A DNA stretch of 64,000 nucleotides from Exiguobacterium aurantiacum DSM 6208 (GCF_000702585.1 NZ_JNIQ01000001.1:2636001-2700000), one strand, 5' to 3'; counted from the stretch's first letter, positions 53,874 to 61,965 are shown. The notes: generated by a model from the letters alone, not told the origin. Numbers and translations are program-made.

Positions 53874-54431
53874 TTATAAGATGATGTCCCCAACCGAGTT
53901 GAACAACCGAAGCAACGCCCACGCCAAGCCACTTAACAACAGCGCCCACATCATCGCTTGAATGAGCAAGAGCCCGATCGCCCGAAACGTCGACATCAAC
54001 TGGCTGACTTGCCATATATAATAGAACAAATAGAGTACGAACGTGCCGAGCAAAACGCCGATGGCGGCGAGCAGCGAGTTTAAAAACAAGAAACTGACCC
54101 CTGACCCGACGAGGAAAATCGTCGCCCCCGGCTTCAACCGATGGAGCGAGCTGCCGTTCGTCTCACGAGCAAAGAAGGCGAAGCCAAGCTGATTGAACGT
54201 GTCAGCGACAAGCTTGAACGCACTAAACAGCATGAAGTATATCGTGAAAAAGACGACGAGGACGAGCACTTTCGTCTCTTGTACTGATAATAAGGCGATG
54301 ATTTCACTGTACACACCGACACGAGTCATCCATGCGATGACGTATTCACTCGTCGCGATAGCGAGTGACATCGAGAACAAGATGATGCCGATCAACGGGG
54401 CATAGCTCAACAAGTACACATTCGTTTTCAT
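53874..54431 (-). CDS. DUF5366 (YufK-like) membrane protein
   Basis: A 185-residue integral membrane protein with about five hydrophobic helices (about 8-28, 42-75, 103-120, 125-140 and 155-178). Length and pattern (VYLLSYAPLIGIILFSMSLAIATSEYVI at the N-terminus) fit the YufK/DUF5366 family, of unknown function. No charged catalytic residues stand out inside the helices. It stands alone; its natural terminator is the palindrome at 53844-53869, whose T-run on this strand was lost when the IS1182 element inserted. Confidence 0.6.
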   Translation of the reverse strand: MKTNVYLLSYAPLIGIILFSMSLAIATSEYVIAWMTRVGVYSEIIALLSVQETKVLVLVVFFTIYFMLFSAFKLVADTFNQLGFAFFARETNGSSLHRLKPGATIFLVGSGVSFLFLNSLLAAIGVLLGTFVLYLFYYIWQVSQLMSTFRAIGLLLIQAMMWALLLSGLAWALLRLFNSVGDIIL

Positions 54432-54534
54432 AGGGAGGCTCCAATTTCACATTTATTTCTCATATTCAGTGCAAATCTAATATCAAGTATATTATAATAT
54501 TTGTAGTCATGGAGAACAAAAGGGGGATTTTCGG

Positions 54535-54627
54535 ATGGGTTTATTATTGATGATGGCAGTCAGCGTCGTCTTCCTCGCCGCGATTTTTACAGCAGGATAC
54601 AACAGAAAGCCAGAAGGTAACCAATAA
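54535..54627 (+). CDS. 30-residue membrane peptide
   Basis: A 30-codon frame: MGLLLMMAVSVVFLAAIFTAG forms one hydrophobic helix (residues 2-21), followed by a short polar end (YNRKPEGNQ). An AGGGGG ribosome binding site lies 8 bases before the ATG, a TATAAT at 54493-54498 provides a -10, and a strong terminator starts at the stop codon. This full cassette supports a real gene. Such single-helix peptides often associate with larger membrane complexes (as CydS does with cytochrome bd) or act as regulators; no specific role can be read. Confidence 0.6.
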   Translation: MGLLLMMAVSVVFLAAIFTAGYNRKPEGNQ

Positions 54628-54663
54628 GAGCCGAGATTCTCACGAATCCGGCTCTTTTTTTTT
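54626..54663 (+). terminator. terminator of the 30-residue peptide gene
   Basis: AAGAGCCG-a-GATT-ctcacg-AATC-c-GGCTCTT followed by nine T. Confidence 0.88.
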
Positions 54664-54717
54664 ATGTCCTGAGCAAACGCTCCACGTGTGAAGTTTTTCA
54701 AAGCGATGAGTACGACT

Positions 54718-55191
54718 TTATTTCAATCCCGCATATCCTTGTTGGCGAAGCGCCTCATAGACGATGATGGCCGCCGTATTCGACACGTTGAGCGAGCGGA
54801 CGAGGTTCGATTGCGGGAGACGGATACAACGGTCGAGGTTGTTCTCGATCACTTCCATCGGCAACCCTTTCGTCTCGCGTCCAAAGACGAAGAAGTAGTC
54901 TTTGTCGACGACTGAGACGTCGAGGTCACTCGGGTACTGTTCCCCGTATTTTGTGATATAGAAGAACTCCCCGTCCGGATGCTGCTCCCACAACTCTTCG
55001 AGCGAATCGTGATAGCGGACGTCGACGAACTGCCAATAGTCGAGACCGGCCCGCTTTAACATCTTGTCATCCGTCGAGAAGCCGAGCGGGCGAATTAAGT
55101 GGAGCACCGAATTCGTCGCCGCGCACGTCCGTGACACGTTGCCCGTGTTCGCGGGAATTTCAGGTTGAAACATGACTACATGGATTGCCAT
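54718..55191 (-). CDS. trmL: tRNA (cytidine(34)-2'-O)-methyltransferase
   Basis: A 157-residue SPOUT methyltransferase. MAIHVVMFQPEIPANTGNVSRTCAATNSVLHLIRPLGFS is the N-terminal hallmark, with FGRETKGLP (about 104-112) and RLPQSNLVRSLNVSNTAAIIVYEALRQ forming the trefoil knot that binds SAM. TrmL methylates the wobble base of tRNA-Leu isoacceptors. The start at 55191 follows GAGGTA by 7 bases; the longer frame overlaps ogt. It follows ogt by 10 bases, so queG-ogt-trmL form one operon. Confidence 0.93.
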   Translation of the reverse strand: MAIHVVMFQPEIPANTGNVSRTCAATNSVLHLIRPLGFSTDDKMLKRAGLDYWQFVDVRYHDSLEELWEQHPDGEFFYITKYGEQYPSDLDVSVVDKDYFFVFGRETKGLPMEVIENNLDRCIRLPQSNLVRSLNVSNTAAIIVYEALRQQGYAGLK

Positions 55192-55201
55192 AATGAGTAC
55201 C

Positions 55202-55642
55202 TCACTTTTGTTGTTCGATTTCAAGTAAACGTTGCTTATGCGAGAGTCCGCCGGCAAAACCGGTCAACTTGCCGTTGCTGCCGATGACACGATGACACGG
55301 AAACAAGATCGGCAACGGATTCCGATTGAGCGCTTGCCCGACGGCGCGTAACGCTTTCGGGCGTCCGATTTGTTCGGCGATTTGTTTATACGTTCGGGTC
55401 TCCCCAGACGGGATCGTCAAGAGCGCGTCCCAGACTTCATGTTGAAACGGCGTGCCGTGCATCTCGATTGACGCACGATCGGACGCCTGAAGACCGTCAC
55501 GTTCGACGCGTTCCATCAAATCAACGAGCCAATCAGGCGCCGGCTCGATCGACGGTATATCGGCGAAATCGAGCGCGACCAACTTCCCCTCTTCGTTCAG
55601 TTCGTACGATAACGGTCCCCACTTAGATGACACGGTTTTCAC
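55202..55642 (-). CDS. ogt: methylated-DNA-protein-cysteine methyltransferase
   Basis: A 146-residue O6-alkylguanine repair protein. The C-terminal domain has the methyl-acceptor site FPCHRVIG (Cys near residue 115), the helix-turn-helix ETRTYKQIAEQIGRPKALRAVGQALNRNP and GFAGGLSHKQRLLEIE. It transfers the alkyl group to its own Cys and is used up. The start is a GTG at 55642 with GGAGG 9 bases upstream; this lies inside queG, overlapping it by 20 bases, so translation is coupled. Confidence 0.92.
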   Translation of the reverse strand: MKTVSSKWGPLSYELNEEGKLVALDFADIPSIEPAPDWLVDLMERVERDGLQASDRASIEMHGTPFQHEVWDALLTIPSGETRTYKQIAEQIGRPKALRAVGQALNRNPLPILFPCHRVIGSNGKLTGFAGGLSHKQRLLEIEQQK

Positions 55643-56780
55643 GTTCCCACTCCTCCCGGAAAATACGAATCTCCTCAAGCACTACTTCGGATTGTTCCTT
55701 CTGTTCGATCTCTCGATAAATCGTCTCGGCCTCTTCACCTAGAATGGCTCCGATTGCCCAAACAGCGGTCGCCCGCATATCTTCTCTCGCGTCTTCTTGA
55801 ACGAACGCTTGCAACACCGGGACCGCGGACGGTTCACGATAATGTGCGAGCGCAAGGATGGCGTTTCGCTGAATCGGCTTCTTGCCGCGCCACGCTCCGG
55901 ACAGATGCCCAAACTTTGTTTTAAATTCGCGGTTACTTAGTGTGAGGAGCGGTTCAAGGAGTGGCTTGACGATTTCCGCCTCCGGCAACAATTCCTCATG
56001 GTGCCGCCAATCTTTTTTGCGGTTGTACGGGCATACTTGCTGGCACGTGTCGCAGCCGTAAAGGCGTCCGCCCAGTTTCGAACGGAACTCGCGCGGCATG
56101 AGCGTCTTCATCTGCGTCAAATAGGCGATGCAGCGCTTCGCATCGAGCACCCCTGGCTCGACAAGCGCCGACGTCGGACAGGCCGTCATACACTTATCAC
56201 AATCCCCACACCCGTCTTCAATCGCCTCGTCTGGCGGTAAATACGTATCAAGGATCATCTCACCTAAATAAATGTATGAGCCTTTTTCCGGGGAAATGAT
56301 GGAACAGTTCTTACCGCTGAATCCGATACCGGCCCGTTCGGCCACAGCCCGGTCGACGAGTTCTCCCGTATCCACCATTGAACGGGTCCGGACCTCGGGG
56401 ACGAGTGTCTCGATATAAGCTTGAAGCTTCTCAAGGCGCGAACCGACCGCACGGTGGTAATCAAGTCCCCACGAGGCGCGGGCAAAGAGTCCTCGTCGTG
56501 AACCGGATACGCTGCGCGGCGCCTCCTTTAACTTGCTCGGGTACGCGATGGCGATGGCGATGATGGACTGGGCGTCTTCAAGCAACAACTCCGGCTTTGT
56601 CCGCTTGTCTAAATCCGGCTCCTCAAAACCTGATGCGAAGCCTTTTTCTTGTTGTTTGACGAGCCTCTGTTTCATGACGATGAACGGGTCCGCCGTCGTC
56701 ACTTTCAACTCGTCGATCCCAATCGTCTGGGCGTACTCGATAATTTTTTGTTTTAACGTTTCCGGACTTAATCCGTTCAT
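55623..56780 (-). CDS. queG: epoxyqueuosine reductase
   Basis: A 385-residue cobalamin-dependent enzyme completing queuosine in tRNA. SMVDTGELVDRAVAERAGIGFSGKNCSIISPEKGSYIYLG is typical, and two [4Fe-4S] motifs are CGDCDKCMTACPTSAL (about 190-205) and CDTCQQVCPYN (near 240), followed by HEAT-like repeats (~270-385) that bind tRNA. The start at 56780 follows GAGGTGATTGG. An open frame continues upstream through tRNA-Gly and is spurious. First gene of queG-ogt-trmL. Confidence 0.94.
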   Translation of the reverse strand: MNGLSPETLKQKIIEYAQTIGIDELKVTTADPFIVMKQRLVKQQEKGFASGFEEPDLDKRTKPELLLEDAQSIIAIAIAYPSKLKEAPRSVSGSRRGLFARASWGLDYHRAVGSRLEKLQAYIETLVPEVRTRSMVDTGELVDRAVAERAGIGFSGKNCSIISPEKGSYIYLGEMILDTYLPPDEAIEDGCGDCDKCMTACPTSALVEPGVLDAKRCIAYLTQMKTLMPREFRSKLGGRLYGCDTCQQVCPYNRKKDWRHHEELLPEAEIVKPLLEPLLTLSNREFKTKFGHLSGAWRGKKPIQRNAILALAHYREPSAVPVLQAFVQEDAREDMRATAVWAIGAILGEEAETIYREIEQKEQSEVVLEEIRIFREEWERENRVI

Positions 56781-56813
56781 CCAATCACCTCTTCCGAGTC
56801 TATTTTCGCATAC

Positions 56814-56843
56814 AAAAAATCTCTCCGCCACTCGGCAGAGAGA
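56814..56843 (-). terminator. terminator of tRNA-Gly
   Basis: ATCTCTCTGCC-GAGT-GGCGGAGAGAT followed by TTTTT on the minus strand, directly after the tRNA. Confidence 0.8.
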
Positions 56844-56849
56844 TGAAGA

Positions 56850-56920
56850 AGCGGGTGAAGAGAATCGAACTCTCGTCATCAGCTTGGAAGGCTGAGGTTT
56901 TACCATTAAACTACACCCGC
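56850..56920 (-). tRNA. tRNA-Gly (TCC)
   Basis: Cloverleaf with acceptor GCGGGTG/CACCCGC, anticodon loop containing TCC, T-loop GTTCGATTC and discriminator T. No encoded CCA. It is alone between queG and the desaturase, with its own terminator. Confidence 0.92.
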
Positions 56921-57085
56921 ACGGTTATCATATGTTCGCCTCATCAGCGACTACAATCAATATACACCTATACTTTTATGAAGTCAATACTTATGTTGAA
57001 ATTCTTTTGTTAGAATGCTTATGAACAGTTATATACCCCGATAAATCGACTGTAAATCATATTTCAATATATCGTCATGGGCGAT

Positions 57086-57118
57086 AAAAAAAGCCTGCCG
57101 TAAATGTACGGCAGACTG
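57086..57118 (-). terminator. terminator of des
   Basis: CTGCCGTACA-TTTACGGCAG stem followed by TTTTTTT on the minus strand. Confidence 0.88.
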
Positions 57119-57119
57119 T

Positions 57120-58139
57120 TCAAAGCGAAGACGTCTTCGGTTCTCGTAACAGGTGTTTAATGTCGCGGAACGTGACGAACGTCTTATTCTTCGCATCATA
57201 TAGTTTGTAGCGAAGCGATTTCAAACTTGAGAACAACCCGATCGTCGTCGCCTTTTGCAATGGCGGTGTCATCGTATGTGCTTTTTCCAAGTTGTAGTTT
57301 GGAACGCGTGGGCTTAAGTGGTGAACGTGATGGAATCCAATATTCCCGGTCACCCACTGGAGTACTTTCGGCAACTCGTAATATGAGCTTCCTTCGATCG
57401 CGGCTTTGACGTAGTCCCATTCACTCTCGTCTTCAAAGTAAGAATCTTCGAACGTATGTTGGACGTAGAAGAGCCAGATGCCGAGAAGACCGGCCGTGAA
57501 CATCGTAATGCCTTGGACGATGAGAAATGCCTGCCAACCTACGAGCGCAATCACTGCTCCATACAAGACGACGAGTGCCGCATTGATGACGTACGTATTC
57601 GTACGCTCTTTCTTACGTGCATCTTTCCGGTTGAATCGGCTCGTGATCATAATCAAATACAATGGACCGAGACCGAACATGACGAGCGGGTTGCGGTACA
57701 AACGATATTGAAGACGAGTCCACTTCGATGCTTCGAGGTACTCTTCAATCGTCATTACCCAAATATCCCCTACCCCGCGCTTATCCAAGTTCCCGCTTGA
57801 GGCATGGTGAATCGAATGCTCCCGCTTCCACTTTTCGTATGGGAATAACGTGAGCACGCCCATGATCGTACCGACGATGTTGTTCGCCTTTTTGTTTTTG
57901 AAGAACGATCCGTGCGTACAGTCATGAAATATAATAAACATCCGGACGACAAATCCTGCCGCGATGATCGCGAGTGGAATCGTCAAGAATATAGAAATAC
58001 TGAGCGCTTGGTACGCTAAAAACCAAGCCACTAAAAACGGTAAGATTGTGTTGATCATTTGACGCACACTCTTCTTCACATCTGCTTTTTCAAACGGCGA
58101 GACGTGTTTGCGGAGTTGGGCAATTTTTTCTTTACTCAT
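57120..58139 (-). CDS. des: membrane fatty acid desaturase (Des-like)
   Basis: A 339-residue acyl-lipid desaturase. Three histidine boxes bind the di-iron centre: HDCTH (about residues 77-81), HSIHH (about 113-117) and HHVHH (about 268-272). Four hydrophobic helices flank them. Length is near that of Bacillus Des (352 aa), the delta-5 desaturase induced on cold shock through DesKR. The start at 58139 follows GAGGGGGAAG. Promoter signals (TATAAT at 58248-58253 on the minus strand) leave a ~100-base 5' leader. No desKR is seen; an ISL3 element now sits 104 bp upstream of that -10. Confidence 0.85.
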   Translation of the reverse strand: MSKEKIAQLRKHVSPFEKADVKKSVRQMINTILPFLVAWFLAYQALSISIFLTIPLAIIAAGFVVRMFIIFHDCTHGSFFKNKKANNIVGTIMGVLTLFPYEKWKREHSIHHASSGNLDKRGVGDIWVMTIEEYLEASKWTRLQYRLYRNPLVMFGLGPLYLIMITSRFNRKDARKKERTNTYVINAALVVLYGAVIALVGWQAFLIVQGITMFTAGLLGIWLFYVQHTFEDSYFEDESEWDYVKAAIEGSSYYELPKVLQWVTGNIGFHHVHHLSPRVPNYNLEKAHTMTPPLQKATTIGLFSSLKSLRYKLYDAKNKTFVTFRDIKHLLREPKTSSL

Positions 58140-58348
58140 ATTACTTTCTTCCCCCTCAACTACATATAACATTGGCTACGACTACAGTAAAATGAAACAT
58201 CGCACGATCATTACAACCGAATTATGCGCCATTTATTAACACCAGGTAATTATACCACATATAATTTATATTGTTTGATTATTTCAAATTTGGTAACAAC
58301 AATTCCATTAACACTTCATTTAAAATTACATATTAATCCCTTTTATAG

Positions 58349-58356
58349 GATTAAAA
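58349..58356. repeat. 8-bp target duplication, left copy
   Basis: GATTAAAA directly before the ISL3 left end; the same 8 bases follow the right end at 59667-59674. Confidence 0.9.
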
Positions 58357-58418
58357 GGTTCATCACCAAAACGTGTGGTTGACCTCGGATTCTAAGAACA
58401 GTGCTCGGAAATAGAAAA

Positions 58419-58480
58419 AAAGCGAAAACCCCAGTATCGTAATTGTTGTCTAGACAAACCACGATTGGAGTTTTCGCTTT
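58419..58480 (+). promoter_or_regulatory. hairpin covering the transposase ribosome binding site
   Basis: AAAGCGAAAACCCC (58419-58432) pairs with GGAGTTTTCGCTTT (58467-58480) in 13 of 14 positions, closing GGAG and the TTG start. The loop contains the small palindrome TTGTCTAGACAA. Confidence 0.65.
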
Positions 58481-59660
58481 GTCCCAACAGTTTATCAAAT
58501 TAATTCTTCCACTGCCACCGTTTTTTCAAATCGAGGCGCCCTCTGACGAGGAACCCCATGTCTTCCCGGTCTCTGTACGAGACCGGGACGTCGCATGTCC
58601 GGTCTGCGGGTGCGGGACGACGCGTCACGCCAAAACGCGACGCCGATTCCGTCACGGCTACGCCTGGGGAGTCGGTACGATTTGGATCGAGCTCGACATC
58701 CCGCGCCAACGCTGCGGGGCATGCGACCTCACGTTCGTCCATGACTATGGGCTCGGTTTGGGTCACTCCTCCACACGTTCTTTCCGTGAGGCCATCGCAC
58801 GACGATGTCACGGGAGGACGATCGCGGACGTCGCCCGTGAATATGAACTCCCTTACACCACCGTGGAACGGTGGTTCTATCTTCATGCATCGAAAGGAAT
58901 CGAGGAGGCGGATGCCCGTCACGTGCTCGTGGACGAGTTCGCCACGCGGAAGGGCCATCATTATGCGACCGCCGTCCTGGACGCAGAAAGCGGGCGACTG
59001 CTCTCCATCGTCCCAGGGCGAGACGAGTCGGCGGTCACGGCCGCACTCGCGTCGGTCCCCGGGACCGTGATGACCGTCGTCAGCGATTTCGCCCCTGCGA
59101 TGGCGAATGCGATCGCACGCGTGTTCCCGGATGCGGACCATGTACTCGACCGGTTCCATCTCGTCCAGTTCTTCACCGAGGCACTCCGACGCCGGAGGCG
59201 TTTCTTGGACGACACGAAGCGCCAGTACCATGTCCGGTCAATCGATCGGTCACTCGCGCGACGCCCGGAGGAACTGACGGCCGAAGGTCATGAGATTGTC
59301 CGGGCATGCCTCGCCGAGGACAGGGTCACGCGCGAGGTTTATCGGGGCCTCCAACACATCCGCTATGTGCTGAAGGCGTCGAGCGACGTCCAAGCGAGGC
59401 GCCGGCTGTCAGATTGGCTGTCCCGATACCGGTTCCACCCGTGCGGGCCCCTGGCGAAGATCGCGAAGACGATTCAGGCCAGAGAGAAGGCGGTCCAAAG
59501 GACGGTCCTTTCACGACTCTCGAACGGGAAGATGGAGGGGACGAACAACAAGATCAAGCTCATCAAACGGCGAGCATACGGCTATCGGAACCTAGACCGT
59601 TTCTTCTTGAGGCTGCGGTTAGAAATCGGTCGCACCAGTGTCAACCACGGATTATGGTGA
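58479..59660 (+). CDS. ISL3 family transposase
   Basis: A 393-residue transposase. An N-terminal zinc finger CPVCGCG...RQRCGACDLTF (about 39-85), a helix-turn-helix (GRTIADVAREYELPYTTVERWFYLH) and the DDE domain with Asp in LVDEFATRKGHHYAT and VVSDFAPAMANAI, and Glu in KMEGTNNKIKLIKRRAYGYRN. All family motifs are intact. The start is likely the TTG at 58479, since GGAG lies 8 bases upstream. The stop codon is inside the right terminal repeat. Intact and probably active. Confidence 0.9.
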   Translation: MSQQFIKLILPLPPFFQIEAPSDEEPHVFPVSVRDRDVACPVCGCGTTRHAKTRRRFRHGYAWGVGTIWIELDIPRQRCGACDLTFVHDYGLGLGHSSTRSFREAIARRCHGRTIADVAREYELPYTTVERWFYLHASKGIEEADARHVLVDEFATRKGHHYATAVLDAESGRLLSIVPGRDESAVTAALASVPGTVMTVVSDFAPAMANAIARVFPDADHVLDRFHLVQFFTEALRRRRRFLDDTKRQYHVRSIDRSLARRPEELTAEGHEIVRACLAEDRVTREVYRGLQHIRYVLKASSDVQARRRLSDWLSRYRFHPCGPLAKIAKTIQAREKAVQRTVLSRLSNGKMEGTNNKIKLIKRRAYGYRNLDRFFLRLRLEIGRTSVNHGLW

Positions 59661-59666
59661 TGAACC

Positions 59667-59674
59667 GATTAAAA
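59667..59674. repeat. 8-bp target duplication, right copy
   Basis: GATTAAAA, matching 58349-58356. Confidence 0.9.
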
Positions 59675-59723
59675 ACATAATAAGTATGATAAAATCCAAT
59701 GTATGCAGTGGGGAGGAATCGCT

Positions 59724-60368
59724 ATGAAAGATACAATGAAACGTGTGATCACACGCAAGCGACTCTTGATTTTTATGTTCACATTATTACTTCTTGTTCC
59801 ATTGGCAATTGTCAGTTACACGTTCTATACGAATTTGAGCCAAGGTGTTCAAAATGAGGAATTAGAAGATGAGTACGCCGAGCGTGTACGAGAGTTACAA
59901 CTCGAAGTATCCAAAGGAGATCCCTTCAATCTACGGGGAAATGCGACGAATAAGACACGTGTCGAATTAGTGGTTAGCTATGACAAAAACAAGCTCAGTC
60001 GAACGAGCCTCGTGAAAAATATGCATCTGATGACCCATCAAAAAATCTCTGCCCGCTCAAAATGGGGTGCCATCCCAATGACCGAAGAGAATATTACGGC
60101 TTCTTCTGAATATTTGACACTTCTAAAGACGCATAACAAAGTTGGACCGAACGTATATGATGAGTTGCGAACGATGCTCGAGAACTGGGAGAACGATGAC
60201 TTCAGCAAAGCAGACCAAGAACAGGATCGCCTCCTCCGTTTGTTAAATGCGAATCGTGGATTCTCGAACGGGTTAGCTACGGCAGCCGAGGAAGAACTTT
60301 ATATTTTGAATAACTTTGGTCCCGACTATCTGCATACACTAACTGCTATTTCGACTCCCACCCAATGA
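59724..60368 (+). CDS. DUF6241 membrane-anchored protein
   Basis: A 214-residue protein: short basic cytoplasmic start, one TM helix (about 15-36, LLIFMFTLLLLVPLAIVSYTFY), then an extracellular helical part. MTHQKISARSKWGAIPMTEENI and WENDDFSKADQEQDRLLRLLNANRGFSNGLATAAEEELYILNNFG fit what I recall of DUF6241, of unknown function. GGGGAGG precedes the ATG at 59724. Base composition is lower in GC than most neighbours, like the flanking AT-rich intergenic DNA. Its promoter lies close to the right end of the ISL3 element, so the insertion may affect expression. Confidence 0.65.
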   Translation: MKDTMKRVITRKRLLIFMFTLLLLVPLAIVSYTFYTNLSQGVQNEELEDEYAERVRELQLEVSKGDPFNLRGNATNKTRVELVVSYDKNKLSRTSLVKNMHLMTHQKISARSKWGAIPMTEENITASSEYLTLLKTHNKVGPNVYDELRTMLENWENDDFSKADQEQDRLLRLLNANRGFSNGLATAAEEELYILNNFGPDYLHTLTAISTPTQ

Positions 60369-60389
60369 GATTTGATGATAGCAAGTACA

Positions 60390-60426
60390 TAAAAAAGCGT
60401 TCTTGCAGGAAAGAACGCTTTTTTTT
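60390..60426 (+). terminator. terminator of the DUF6241 gene
   Basis: AAAAAAGCGTTCTT-gcagg-AAAGAACGCTTTTTTTT. Confidence 0.88.
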
Positions 60427-60578
60427 GTGCAGAGAACTAACAAACGTTCTACGTGACTTGACTTTCGACAACCTCTAAACAGACGTTAGCGATGTTTCGA
60501 CTTTCCCGTTGCTTTATTGGTCATTTATGAAAATGACTCAACCCTTTCAGACCTGTTAAGGTGTTTGATAAAAATCAT
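60427..60578. other. gene-free stretch before the rRNA-operon terminator
   Basis: About 150 bases with no ORF, promoter pair or repeat that I can support. It separates the DUF6241 terminator from the terminator of the tRNA cluster. Confidence 0.5.
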
Positions 60579-60606
60579 CAAAAAAAGACCCTAGCCTCAG
60601 CTAGGA
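60579..60606 (-). terminator. terminator of the rRNA-tRNA operon
   Basis: GATCCTAGC-TGAG-GCTAGGGTC followed by TTTTTTT on the minus strand, after tRNA-Leu. Confidence 0.88.
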
Positions 60607-60614
60607 TCTACGGA

Positions 60615-60695
60615 TACCGGTGGTCGGAGTCGAACCGACACTCCAGAGGAACACGATTTTGAGTCGTGCGCGTCTACCAATTCCGCCACACCGGC
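60615..60695 (-). tRNA. tRNA-Leu (CAA)
   Basis: Class II tRNA with acceptor GCCGGTG/CACCGGT, anticodon CAA in loop CTCAAAA, variable arm and T-loop GGTTCGACTCC. CCA not encoded. Last tRNA of the cluster. Confidence 0.9.
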
Positions 60696-60704
60696 ATATT
60701 ATGT

Positions 60705-60778
60705 TGGAGGCGCCAGTCGGAATCGAACCGACGATAGAGGAGTTGCAGTCCTCTGCCTTACCACTTGGCTATGGCGCC
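60705..60778 (-). tRNA. tRNA-Cys (GCA)
   Basis: Acceptor GGCGCCA/TGGCGCC, anticodon GCA in loop CTGCAAC, discriminator T, encoded CCA. Confidence 0.93.
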
Positions 60779-60786
60779 AAATTAGA

Positions 60787-60861
60787 TGGAGCGGAAGACG
60801 GGATTCGAACCCGCGACCCCGACCTTGGCAAGGTCGTATTCTACCACTGAACTACTTCCGC
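60787..60861 (-). tRNA. tRNA-Gly (GCC)
   Basis: Acceptor GCGGAAG/CTTCCGC, anticodon GCC in loop TTGCCAA, discriminator T, encoded CCA. Confidence 0.93.
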
Positions 60862-60866
60862 ATAGT

Positions 60867-60941
60867 TGGCTGGGCTGGAAGGGATCGAACCTTCGCATGT
60901 CGGAATCAAAATCCGATGCCTTACCACTTGGCTACAGCCCA
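60867..60941 (-). tRNA. tRNA-Gln (TTG)
   Basis: Acceptor TGGGCTG/CAGCCCA, anticodon TTG in loop TTTTGAT, discriminator G, encoded CCA. Confidence 0.93.
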
Positions 60942-60947
60942 ATAAAA

Positions 60948-61024
60948 TGGGGCGACTGAAGGGAATTGAACCCTCGAATGCCGGAATCACAATCCGGTGC
61001 GTTAACCACTTCGCCACAATCGCC
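60948..61024 (-). tRNA. tRNA-His (GTG)
   Basis: Starts GGCGATTG with the extra 5' G paired to the C before CCA, as in tRNA-His; anticodon GTG in loop TTGTGAT; encoded CCA. Confidence 0.93.
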
Positions 61025-61032
61025 ATAATAAA

Positions 61033-61103
61033 CAGGGGCAGCAGGAATCGAACCCGCGCTGACGGTTTTGGAGACCGTAGTTCTACCGCTAAACTATGCC
61101 CCT
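61033..61103 (-). tRNA. tRNA-Trp (CCA)
   Basis: Acceptor AGGGGCA/TGCCCCT, anticodon CCA in loop CTCCAAA, discriminator G. 3' CCA not encoded. Confidence 0.93.
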
Positions 61104-61106
61104 AAG

Positions 61107-61190
61107 TGGTGGGGGGGGGCGGATTCGAACCGCCGAACCCGAGGGAGCGGATTTACAGTCCGCCGCGTTTAGCCACTTCGCTACCCCCCC
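61107..61190 (-). tRNA. tRNA-Tyr (GTA)
   Basis: Class II tRNA with an acceptor of seven straight G:C pairs (GGGGGGG/CCCCCCC), anticodon GTA in loop CTGTAAA, variable arm, discriminator A, encoded CCA. Confidence 0.92.
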
Positions 61191-61193
61191 ACA

Positions 61194-61269
61194 TGGTGGC
61201 TTTGGACGGAATCGAACCGCCGACACAAGGATTTTCAGTCCTTTGCTCTACCAACTGAGCTACAAAGCC
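61194..61269 (-). tRNA. tRNA-Phe (GAA)
   Basis: Acceptor GGCTTTG/CAAAGCC, anticodon GAA in loop CTGAAAA, discriminator A, encoded CCA. Confidence 0.94.
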
Positions 61270-61296
61270 ATGTATGTAGTAATTTAATTAAAAAAA

Positions 61297-61372
61297 TGGC
61301 GGTCCTGACGGGGGTCGAACCCGCGATCTCCTGCGTGACAGGCAGGCATGTTAACCACTACACCACAGGACC
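61297..61372 (-). tRNA. tRNA-Asp (GTC)
   Basis: Acceptor GGTCCTG/CAGGACC, anticodon GTC in loop CTGTCAC, discriminator G, encoded CCA. Confidence 0.94.
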
Positions 61373-61380
61373 AGTGATAA

Positions 61381-61454
<74 letters not shown>

Positions 61455-61471
61455 ACGATATAAAATATAAA

Positions 61472-61546
61472 TGGTGACCCGTACGGGATTCGAACCCGTG
61501 TTACCGCCGTGAAAGGGCGGTGTCTTAACCGCTTGACCAACGGGCC
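61472..61546 (-). tRNA. tRNA-Glu (TTC)
   Basis: Acceptor GGCCCGT/ACGGGTC, anticodon TTC in loop CTTTCAC, discriminator A, encoded CCA. Confidence 0.94.
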
Positions 61547-61563
61547 TTGTTGTGTTGAAAAAC

Positions 61564-61654
61564 TGGCGGAGAGCAAGGGATTCGAACCCTTGAGACGGTT
61601 TTGCCGCCTACACGAATTCCAATCGTGCTCCTTCGGCCACTCGGACAGCTCTCC
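61564..61654 (-). tRNA. tRNA-Ser (GGA)
   Basis: Class II tRNA, acceptor GGAGAGC/GCTCTCC, anticodon GGA in loop TTGGAAT, long variable arm, discriminator G, encoded CCA. Confidence 0.94.
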
Positions 61655-61667
61655 AAAAAGAGAAAAG

Positions 61668-61742
61668 TGGCTCCGCAAGTAGGATTTGAACCTACGACCT
61701 ACCGGTTAACAGCCGGTTGCTCTACCACTGAGCTATTGCGGA
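61668..61742 (-). tRNA. tRNA-Asn (GTT)
   Basis: Acceptor TCCGCAA/TTGCGGA, anticodon GTT in loop CTGTTAA, discriminator G, encoded CCA. First tRNA after the 5S gene. Confidence 0.94.
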
Positions 61743-61751
61743 ACGATCTTG

Positions 61752-61867
<116 letters not shown>

Positions 61868-61965
61868 AAGTATTATATTAACATCATTTAAGAATAACGT
61901 CAATATGTTTTAAGAGATTGTTCTCTCAAAACTGAAGATTCATCAATACAAACCATAGACTAGAT

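Larger units (their letters stand above)
58357..59666 (+). mobile_element. ISL3 family insertion sequence, complete
   Basis: A 1310-bp element with 27-bp terminal inverted repeats (23 of 27 identical; outer bases GGTTCATCACCA) and an 8-bp duplication GATTAAAA, the size typical of ISL3. One intact transposase gene fills it. A hairpin (58419-58480) covers the start of that gene. The target was an AT-rich region between des and the DUF6241 gene. Confidence 0.93.

Noticed and set aside
56781..56906. 5' extension of queG through tRNA-Gly
   Set aside because: The frame crosses a tRNA gene and its terminator; the start at 56780 has a good ribosome binding site.
58140..58356. DesR operator upstream of des
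   Set aside because: No convincing inverted repeat was found in this AT-rich region.
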